From: Lentisphaeria bacterium UBA1784
GTDB lineage: Bacteria > Verrucomicrobiota > Lentisphaeria > Victivallales > Victivallaceae
Direction: 5' to 3'
DNA length: 9,257 bases
NCBI GenBank assembly: GCA_002315455.1
Contig: DCGG01000117.1
Location: 21,199 to 30,455, forward strand
The translations under genes were made by a program, and so were the position numbers. Under the pieces are notes generated by a model. It worked only from the letters and a program-made list of their open reading frames with translations. It did not search any database and was not told the DNA's origin. This document shows positions 1 through 4,717 of the stretch, in pieces (within the stretch, counting starts at the first letter, position 1; each line of letters starts with the position of its first letter).

Positions 1-53
1 TCCGCAGACCACGGTAGTGACCCAGCCTGCTCCGCAGACCACGGTCGTAACCC
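1..53 (+). repeat. 30-bp tandem repeat, coding
   Basis: Unit 1 is 1-30. Unit 2 starts at 31 and matches unit 1 through about 53 before diverging at the stop codon. The unit is exactly ten codons, so gain or loss of copies would keep the reading frame. More copies may lie upstream of the window. Confidence 0.8.
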
Positions 54-58
54 GATAA
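1..58 (+). CDS. 3' end of a gene with a PQTTVVTQPA-type C-terminal repeat (partial)
   Basis: Only the last 18 codons are visible. Reading from base 2, the frame gives PQTTVVTQPA followed by PQTTVVTR and a TAA stop at 56-58. This is a tandem decapeptide repeat, the second copy ending early in Arg-stop. The two DNA copies match at 21 of their first 23 bases, and both differences are synonymous valine codon changes, which supports real coding. Pro/Thr/Val-rich tails like this are typical of flexible linkers or surface-exposed tails on exported proteins, but the folded part of the protein lies upstream of the window, so no function can be assigned. The next gene begins 62 bases downstream on the same strand. 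Confidence 0.72.
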   Translation, partial: PQTTVVTQPAPQTTVVTR

Positions 59-83
59 AACGGTCCGGCGTTTCGGCGGTTTT
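57..83 (+). terminator. Weak terminator-like hairpin after the upstream gene
   Basis: AAAAC at 57-61 pairs with GTTTT at 79-83. After a G-G mismatch, a few more pairs (63-65 with 75-77, including one G-T) close a 9-base loop. The A-tract/T-tract design resembles a bidirectional intrinsic terminator, but the stem is short and imperfect. The following gene may therefore be partly co-transcribed with the upstream one. Confidence 0.3.
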
Positions 84-120
84 CATTGCCTTGCGATAAA
101 AAGCAGAGGAGAGAATCTTT

Positions 121-894
121 ATGCGAAAGAGCCTTTTCGTTCTTTTGCTGACTCTCGGGTGCGCGGCGTGGGTAAGTATCCATGCCGCGCCGCCCGCGAA
201 GATCTTCCCTGACCGGGAACTCTTTCGGCGGTGCAAGGGGCACATTCAGGGGATGTGCTGTTCGGAAGACGCCATCTACCTCACCCAGCAGGAGCGGATC
301 TGGGTTTTCGACTGGCAGGGGAAACTGCTGAAATCCGCCCCCTCCGAAAACCATACCGGCGACATCTGCCTCTGGCAGGGGGAACTCTACACTGCCGTCG
401 CGATCCACCGGGGGAAGGGCAAGATCCAGGTCTTCGACTTGGATCTGAAGTTGCTCCGGGAAACGATCCTCACCGAGGAGATGGACGGCATCACCGTCTG
501 CGACGGCGTGCTCTACGCGGGGATCGGAGAAAAGCGGGAAGCGCACCGGGGAAACCGGATCCAGCGCTTCGACCCGAAGACCCTGAAACCGCTGGGGCCC
601 GCGCAGGTCGTCGACACCGGATACGCCACGCAGTGGGGCGTACAGGACATGGCGACGGACGGGAAAGTGCTCTTTCTCTCCTTCTACCCCGCCGTCGAGG
701 GGGAACCCGCCACCTTCCGTTGCGACAAAGACCTGAAGATCATCAACGAGATCCCCGTCTCGGAGTTCAGCGCCAGCAACGGCTTGGACGTCATTCCGGA
801 AAAGATCAGCAAAAGCAAAGATCTCTGGATCCTCCGGGTGTGGAAGTTCCATCTGGAATCCTGGAAGTGCGTCAACGGCAGATTCCCCCGCTGA
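121..894 (+). CDS. Secreted beta-propeller-like protein of unknown function
   Basis: This is a 257-residue protein that I do not recognise at gene level. The N-terminus (MRKSLFVLLL onward) is a classical signal peptide: positive start, hydrophobic core to about residue 20, likely cleavage near residues 22-23. The mature part contains about five repeats of roughly 40 residues (near 41-75, 78-115, 120-160, 172-213 and 217-255). Each has a hydrophobic strand ending in LY/LF/LW, a turn, then I-x-x-F-D or a relative, and a D-L-K-like segment. That is the look of beta-propeller blades of the NHL/PQQ type. Five visible blades is fewer than the usual six to eight, so the protein may be a partial propeller or have blades too diverged to see. 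Several cysteines (39, 46, 47, 83, 127, 201, 250) could form disulfides after export. The start is supported by AGAGGAGAG at 105-113, 7 bases before the ATG. It is probably periplasmic or extracellular; no catalytic motif is visible. Confidence 0.8.
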   Translation: MRKSLFVLLLTLGCAAWVSIHAAPPAKIFPDRELFRRCKGHIQGMCCSEDAIYLTQQERIWVFDWQGKLLKSAPSENHTGDICLWQGELYTAVAIHRGKGKIQVFDLDLKLLRETILTEEMDGITVCDGVLYAGIGEKREAHRGNRIQRFDPKTLKPLGPAQVVDTGYATQWGVQDMATDGKVLFLSFYPAVEGEPATFRCDKDLKIINEIPVSEFSASNGLDVIPEKISKSKDLWILRVWKFHLESWKCVNGRFPR

Positions 895-952
895 ACGCGT
901 AGTGTCGATCCAAAAAAGGATGATTTTCAACAGGAGACGGTCCCCCGCTGAA
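884..952. repeat. 12-bp direct repeat flanking the convergent intergenic region
   Basis: TCCCCCGCTGAA occurs at 884-895 and again at 941-952. The first copy contains the TGA stop of the propeller-like gene; the second lies in the left arm and loop of the 933-970 hairpin. The copies are 57 bases apart. This could be the trace of a small duplication or slippage event, or chance in GC-rich DNA. Confidence 0.5.
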
Positions 953-970
953 TGCCCGGGGACGGTCTCC
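933..970. terminator. Hairpin between convergent genes, probable bidirectional terminator
   Basis: GGAGACGGTCCCC (933-945) pairs with GGGGACGGTCTCC (958-970). This gives two 6-bp helices separated by one G-G mismatch, with a 12-base loop. It starts 3 bases past the stop of the minus-strand Fe-S gene and 38 bases past the stop of the plus-strand gene. There is no strong T-run directly after the stem on either strand; the minus strand has a short T-rich stretch about 15-20 bases on. It may act as a weak terminator or an RNA 3'-end stabiliser for both transcripts. Confidence 0.5.
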
Positions 971-973
971 TTG

Positions 974-2080
974 CTACTTCACCGTTACCAATTCGTACTC
1001 GGCGGAACCGAAGCCGATGCGCTTGGCGTGTGCCATGGCATCCTGCCAATGGGTCTCGGGGTGGGCATCGTTGAAAACGTCCCCGCCTGACGGACACTTC
1101 TCCATCCACGTCTGCGGAAGCCGGGGCGCCCGGTTGCAGAGGTCGCAGGCCGCCTGATCCAGTGCCACCGGATCGGTTCCCGCCAGCATGCCGATGTCCG
1201 GCAGGATCGCCGCATCGTTCTCACCGTGACAGTCGCAGTTCGGCGCAATGTCGCAAAGCAGGCTGATGTGGAATCCCGGACGGCCGTTCATCACCGCAGC
1301 CGCGTATTCCACCGTCTTTTCGCAGAGCAAACGCAAACTCTGCCCCCACATGGGCGAGAGGGCGTCCTTGGGACAGACGCTGATGCAGCTGCCGCATCCG
1401 GCACAGTGTTCCCGGTCGATGGTCATCTTTTTCCCAGCCAAAGTCAGCGCGCCGTGGGCACAATGCTTCCGGCAGAGTCCGCAACCGATGCAGAGCTCCT
1501 GATCCAGCACGGGCTTGCCGTCGCTGTGCATCTCCAGCTTGCCCGCCCGGGAACCGCAACCCATGCCGAGATTCTTCACGGCACCGCCGATCCCCATGGC
1601 TTCGTGGCCCTTGAAGTGGGTGAGGCTGATGACGATATCCGCGTCCATAACGGCCCGTCCGATCTTCGCAGTCCTGCAGTGGACGCCGTTGGGCACCGGG
1701 ACCGCCAGTTCATCGTTCCCCTTCAGACCGTCACCGATGAGGATCTGACATCCGGCGGAGAGAACGGAGAACCCGTTTTCGGCGGCAGTATCCAGATGTT
1801 CGAGGGCGTTTTTACGGCTTCCGGCGTAGAGGGTGTTGCAGTCGGTGAGGAAGGGCTTTCCGCCCAGTTCCCGGACGTAATCCGCCACGGTCTTGGCGTA
1901 CTGGGGCCGGAGATACGCGAGGTTGCCCGCCTCCCCGAAGTGCATCTTGATGGCAACGAACTTATCCTTGAAGTCAATGTTCTCGAATCCGGCCGCCTTC
2001 ATGAGGGTCCGCAGTTTGAAGGCCCGTCCGGTGCCGTGGAACTGAGTGCGGAAATCGCAGAAAAAAACCTTGGATGACAT
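974..2080 (-). CDS. COG2768 (DUF362) Fe-S centre protein with two 4Fe-4S motifs
   Basis: This 368-residue protein belongs to the DUF362/COG2768 family, common in anaerobes and of unproven function. The DUF362 part fills about residues 1-190, with family-like stretches such as AIKMHFGE, LGGKPFLTD, THFKGHE and GGAVKNLGMG. Two ferredoxin-type motifs follow: CIGCGLCRKHC (Cys 197, 200, 203, 207) and CAGCGSCISVCP (Cys 226, 229, 232, 236). Together these would hold two 4Fe-4S clusters. The first motif has alanine where many ferredoxins have proline after the last cysteine. A DUF362-like C-terminal part with an NCDCHGEND segment (281-289) completes it. Length matches the family, and no signal peptide is seen, so it is probably a cytoplasmic redox or electron-transfer protein. 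The start follows a perfect AGGAGG (2086-2091), 5 bases from the ATG. It lies 17 bases behind nif3, so the two are almost certainly co-transcribed. Confidence 0.93.
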   Translation of the reverse strand: MSSKVFFCDFRTQFHGTGRAFKLRTLMKAAGFENIDFKDKFVAIKMHFGEAGNLAYLRPQYAKTVADYVRELGGKPFLTDCNTLYAGSRKNALEHLDTAAENGFSVLSAGCQILIGDGLKGNDELAVPVPNGVHCRTAKIGRAVMDADIVISLTHFKGHEAMGIGGAVKNLGMGCGSRAGKLEMHSDGKPVLDQELCIGCGLCRKHCAHGALTLAGKKMTIDREHCAGCGSCISVCPKDALSPMWGQSLRLLCEKTVEYAAAVMNGRPGFHISLLCDIAPNCDCHGENDAAILPDIGMLAGTDPVALDQAACDLCNRAPRLPQTWMEKCPSGGDVFNDAHPETHWQDAMAHAKRIGFGSAEYELVTVK

Positions 2081-2097
2081 CTTTTCCTCCTGAATCC

Positions 2098-2859
2098 TTA
2101 TAATCCGGTGGGGAAGTCTCCGAAGAGACAGTCCACGTCATAGCGGTGTTCCACTTCGGCCATCAGGGCCCGGGGCCCGGTGGTCTCACTGGCGTAATGG
2201 CCCATGGCGAGGACCGCGAGATTGCGTTCCTTCGCCTCGTGATACATCACGTGGGTGAACTCCCCGGTGAGGAGCAGGTCCGCGCCGGAGGCCGCCGCCT
2301 CCCGGACGGCATCCAGACCGCCGCCGCCGGAGACCACGGCAATCCGCCGGAAGGTCTTCCGGGATGAAGGGAGGACCTGTGGCTGGAAGGGGATGTCCCG
2401 CTGCAGAAGTCCCACGAGTTCCGCCATGCTCCGGGGTTCCGGGAGTTCGCCCCGGAAGCCGATGTTGCGTCCGCAGTAGGGGAAGAAGTCCGCCAGTTCC
2501 TCCAGCCCGATCTGCTGGCAAAGGACCGCATTGTTGCCGAAGCGGGGATGCGCATCCAGCGGCAGATGGGCGGCGTAGAGACTGATGCCGTGGCGGAAGA
2601 GCGTACCGAAGCGGGCGGCGTCGATCCCGGCGAGCCGCCGGGGATTTCCGCCCCAGCTCAGACCGTGGTGAACGACCACCAGATCCGCTTTGCTGTCGGC
2701 GGCGAATTCGAACAGCGCCTGACAGGCGTCCACGCCGAAAACGATCCGCCGGACCTCGCCGGAACACTCCGCCTGCAGGCCGTTGTTGGAGTAATCGTCG
2801 GCAAAGCCTTTCAGGTCCAGTTCCTTATCCAGATATTCCACGATCTTGTGCAGTTTCAT
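2098..2859 (-). CDS. Nif3/YbgI-family dinuclear metal-centre protein
   Basis: This is a cytoplasmic protein of the Nif3-like family (E. coli YbgI type), which forms hexameric rings with a two-metal site per subunit. Its reaction is unsettled; databases often call it GTP cyclohydrolase 1 type 2. Family signatures are clear in order: DDYSNNGLQ, then VHHGLSW with the paired metal-ligand histidines, YAAHLPLDAHPRFGNN with the next His and Asp, TGEFTH, and GHYASE with the last His and Glu. All expected metal ligands are present and the length (about 253 residues) matches the short, single-domain form. The open frame extends to an ATG at 2883. I prefer the ATG at 2859 because GGAG (2866-2869) sits 6 bases before it, the protein then begins MKLHKIVEYL like homologues, and the likely promoter (2903-2930) would start transcription around 2896, leaving almost no leader for the upstream ATG. 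It is the first gene of an operon with the Fe-S protein. Confidence 0.93.
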   Translation of the reverse strand: MKLHKIVEYLDKELDLKGFADDYSNNGLQAECSGEVRRIVFGVDACQALFEFAADSKADLVVVHHGLSWGGNPRRLAGIDAARFGTLFRHGISLYAAHLPLDAHPRFGNNAVLCQQIGLEELADFFPYCGRNIGFRGELPEPRSMAELVGLLQRDIPFQPQVLPSSRKTFRRIAVVSGGGGLDAVREAAASGADLLLTGEFTHVMYHEAKERNLAVLAMGHYASETTGPRALMAEVEHRYDVDCLFGDFPTGL

Positions 2860-2865
2860 GACGGG

Positions 2866-2869
2866 CTCC
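2866..2869 (-). promoter_or_regulatory. Ribosome binding site that sets the nif3 start
   Basis: GGAG on the minus strand lies 6 bases before the ATG at 2857-2859. The alternative ATG (2881-2883) has only AGGA at 2895-2898, 11 bases away and at the predicted 5' end of the transcript. Confidence 0.55.
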
Positions 2870-2902
2870 ATCGGGTTCTGCATTTTGTTTCATTTCCTAT
2901 TA

Positions 2903-2930
2903 AATATATCCCGTTGGACCGCGATTGCAA
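2903..2930 (-). promoter_or_regulatory. Sigma-70-type promoter for the nif3 operon
   Basis: On the minus strand TTGCAA (2925-2930) is followed after 16 bases by TATATT (2903-2908). This is a good match to the -35/-10 consensus in an otherwise GC-rich sequence. Transcription would begin near 2896. The two-gene operon has no other obvious promoter. Confidence 0.6.
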
Positions 2931-3023
2931 GAGCCGCTGCGCTTTTCGCCGGAAAAAGCGGAAAAAAAACTCAAAATTGCCAAATTGTAATCTCTCTGCA
3001 ATCTTTCGGTAAACTTCATCCCC

Positions 3024-3029
3024 TATATT
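3024..3029 (+). promoter_or_regulatory. Probable -10 element for the glycosyltransferase gene
   Basis: TATATT followed by AAG lies 26 bases before the start codon and 15 bases before the Shine-Dalgarno sequence. No convincing -35 hexamer stands at 16-18 bases (the region reads ATCTTT-like). The promoter may be weak or need an activator. The AT-rich stretch 2950-3000 just upstream could act as an UP-like or regulator-binding region. Confidence 0.4.
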
Positions 3030-3054
3030 AAGCGCAGAAACATGGAGGATTACC

Positions 3055-4488
3055 ATGACTGAAAAAACAAAACGCCTGCACAAAACGCCGTGGCGGGTCA
3101 AACTGCTTCACGGGATTACTTTGGCTTTGGTCGTCTGCTGTATTTTCGGCGGAGTTCCCAGATTCTCGTGGATCTCCAAGATCGGCGCGGACCACGGATT
3201 TCTGCTGTTCTTCGGCGCTGTGATTTTTTTCGGAACGATCTTTTACATCGGTTTCTGCGTTCTTGCCGCCTACCTCTTCTACCGTCCAAAACGGGAACTT
3301 TTCGATTGCGAACTGCCTGATTGTACCGTGATCGTCCCCGCCTACAACGAGGGCGAAGGCGTACTCACCGCACTGGAGAGCGTACTGGAAAGCAATTATC
3401 CTGCGGACCGGCTCCACGTCATCGCCATCGACGACGGCAGCGTCGACGACACCTGGGAATACATCAAACAGGCCGCCGCCCGTTCCAACGGGCGGATCCA
3501 GGCCCTGCGGCAGCCGAAAAACGGAGGGAAACGCCGGGCACTCTACCGGGGCATCCGGGAGAGCAGTTCCGAGATCATCGTCACCGTGGACAGCGACTCC
3601 AAAGTCATGCCGGACACCCTGCGGAAACTGGTCGCGCCCTTCCACGATCCTGAAGTGGGCGCCGTGGCCGGAAACATCCAGGTGATGAACCCGGAAGACG
3701 GCGTCCTCCCCCGGATGATGGACGTGAACTTCGTCTTCAACTTCGGTGTAGTCCGTTCCGCGCAGAGTATCTTCGGCGTGGTGCTCTGCACCCCCGGAGC
3801 ACTGAGCGCCTACCGCAGAAGCGCCCTGACGCCCTTCCTCGAACAATGGCTGGATCAGCACTTCATGGGCCGTCCCGCCGGGATCGGCGAAGACCGGGCT
3901 TTGGCCAGCGGCGTTCTGCGGCAGGGACTTCGGATCGTCTTCCAGCGGGATGCCATCGCCTACACCGCCATGCCCACCACTTTTCAGACTTTCTGCAAGA
4001 TGCTCATGCGCTGGAGCCGCGGGGATTTCCGCGAGACCATTCAGACTTTCCCCTGCGCCTTCCGCCACTCCGGCGGATTCTGGACGGCATTTCAGTTGAT
4101 GCTGACCCTTCAGGCGCTTTGGCTTCTGCTTCCGATTTTCTGTGTTCCGGTCCTGCTGTTGGGATTGGTCATGGCACCGCTCTCCCTGATTGACTGCGCC
4201 GTCTGGACCAGCGTTCTCTGGGGGACTTTGCCCGCGGCAGTCTATCGCACGGATACCGGCCACAGGGGCGCAAGCTGGGGTTGGACCTATGCCGTGTTCA
4301 GTTTCTTCTTCCTCTTCTGGTTGATCCCCTATTGCGCTCTGACCATGGGAAATTCCAAATGGCTCACCCGGGAAAAGGCCTCCAGGCAGGATGCGCCGCA
4401 AGTCCCGGCCTACGCCGGACTCTCCGGTGCGGAGCCGATCATCGCCGAGGGCTGTTCCGACGAGGAATCCATGGAGAAGGTCAGCTGA
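3055..4488 (+). CDS. Membrane-bound family 2 glycosyltransferase, processive synthase type
   Basis: This 477-residue inner-membrane enzyme is of the hyaluronan synthase/NodC/PgaC type, which build polysaccharide from nucleotide sugars and often extrude it. It has N-terminal membrane segments (about 15-34 and 48-75), then the GT-A domain: TVIVPAYNEG (91-100), IDDGSVDDT (125-133), the VDSDSK metal/nucleotide-sugar motif (178-183), the acceptor-region segment TPGALSAYRR (246-255) and GEDRAL with the likely catalytic Asp (278-283). Helices near 345-385 and 410-430 follow. The usual Q-x-x-R-W motif reads MLMRW (316-320), lacking the Gln. Sugar and product cannot be told from sequence. The hydrophilic C-terminal tail after about 440 runs into the downstream repeat, and the last dozen codons lie inside its first unit. 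GGAGG (3044-3048) is 6 bases from the ATG. It appears to be a single-gene unit with no accessory polysaccharide genes nearby. Confidence 0.92.
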   Translation: MTEKTKRLHKTPWRVKLLHGITLALVVCCIFGGVPRFSWISKIGADHGFLLFFGAVIFFGTIFYIGFCVLAAYLFYRPKRELFDCELPDCTVIVPAYNEGEGVLTALESVLESNYPADRLHVIAIDDGSVDDTWEYIKQAAARSNGRIQALRQPKNGGKRRALYRGIRESSSEIIVTVDSDSKVMPDTLRKLVAPFHDPEVGAVAGNIQVMNPEDGVLPRMMDVNFVFNFGVVRSAQSIFGVVLCTPGALSAYRRSALTPFLEQWLDQHFMGRPAGIGEDRALASGVLRQGLRIVFQRDAIAYTAMPTTFQTFCKMLMRWSRGDFRETIQTFPCAFRHSGGFWTAFQLMLTLQALWLLLPIFCVPVLLLGLVMAPLSLIDCAVWTSVLWGTLPAAVYRTDTGHRGASWGWTYAVFSFFFLFWLIPYCALTMGNSKWLTREKASRQDAPQVPAYAGLSGAEPIIAEGCSDEESMEKVS

Positions 4489-4497
4489 CCCTCCTGC

Positions 4498-4532
4498 GCG
4501 TACCGCAACGGCGTTCTTTCATGCCTGTTCCG
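4498..4532 (+). repeat. Repeat core, copy A (35 bp)
   Basis: The core begins GCGTACCGCAACGGCGT and ends CATGCCTGTTCCG. It is identical to copy B at 4576-4610 except for T versus C at its 18th base (4515 versus 4593). The preceding CTCCTGCGCG (4491-4500) also recurs before copy B, at 4558-4567. Confidence 0.9.
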
Positions 4533-4575
4533 CGGAGAATAAGAAAGAAAGTTAGCTCTCCTGCGCGCCCCCAGT

Positions 4576-4610
4576 GCGTACCGCAACGGCGTCCTTTCAT
4601 GCCTGTTCCG
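4576..4610 (+). repeat. Repeat core, copy B (35 bp)
   Basis: This is the second copy of the core, offset 78 bases from copy A, with 34 of 35 bases identical. Conservation this high in non-coding DNA next to less conserved spacer points to recent duplication, or to selection on the core. Confidence 0.9.
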
Positions 4611-4673
4611 TAAGGAGTCCATGGAAGCAGGTTAACTCGCGCGCGCCCAGCATGCACCGCAGCAGATCCTGCA

Positions 4674-4699
4674 ACCGGCAGACGGTCTTGCCCGCCGGT
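4674..4699 (-). other. Stem-loop downstream of the transporter gene
   Basis: ACCGGC (4674-4679) pairs with GCCGGT (4694-4699). Four further inner pairs, including two G-T pairs in the minus-strand RNA, close a 6-base loop. It sits 19 bases past the transporter stop on the minus strand. There is no T-run after it, so it is more likely a 3'-end stabiliser or a Rho-associated structure than an intrinsic terminator. Confidence 0.35.
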
Positions 4700-4717
4700 C
4701 TCATCCGCGTGCTCCTG

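Larger units (their letters stand above)
4452..4680. repeat. Three-unit tandem repeat (units about 73-80 bp) overlapping a gene end
   Basis: Three units each begin with CTGTTCCG, at 4452, 4525 and 4603. Units 1 and 3 share AGGA(A/G)TCCATGGA and a palindrome-like core (GGTCAGCTGACC in unit 1, GTTAAC in unit 3). Units 2 and 3 share a GCGCGCCC-CAG-ACCGCA segment. Units 1 and 2 share the near-identical 35-bp core described separately. Unit 3 decays after about 4665. Unit 1 covers the end of the glycosyltransferase CDS, including its stop codon. The rest fills the gap between two convergent genes. No transposase, flanking direct repeat or classic REP hairpin is evident. Confidence 0.75.

Noticed and set aside
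72..100. Promoter for the propeller-like gene (GATAAA at 95-100)
   Set aside because: The matching -35 region (TTCGGC) is poor, and the predicted start would fall on the ribosome binding site.
157..168. Lipobox (TLGC) in the propeller-like protein's signal peptide
   Set aside because: The residue at -3 is Thr, where a lipobox has Leu, and the hydrophobic stretch continues well past the Cys; a standard signal peptidase I site near residues 22-23 fits better.
1226..2077. A 283-codon plus-strand open frame opposite the Fe-S protein
   Set aside because: The minus strand has two textbook 4Fe-4S motifs and a perfect AGGAGG; the plus frame shows no family signal.
3028..4401. A 457-codon minus-strand open frame opposite the glycosyltransferase
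   Set aside because: The plus strand carries all GT2 motifs and a perfect ribosome binding site. The minus frame has none and is compositionally antisense-like.
4498..4610. Possible CRISPR repeats (two 35-bp copies)
   Set aside because: There are only two near-identical copies. The 43-base spacer is itself related to flanking repeat units, and there is no cas gene, so this is a tandem repeat and not an array.
4410..4622. A 70-codon minus-strand gene spanning the repeats
   Set aside because: It overlaps the glycosyltransferase C-terminus antisense and has no ribosome binding site. Its content is largely the repeat translated twice, so it is reported as a finding and not as a gene.
4489..4717. 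tRNA or structured small RNA in the repeat-filled gap
   Set aside because: No cloverleaf, T-loop consensus or promoter was found by eye; the content is explained by the tandem repeat and one stem-loop.
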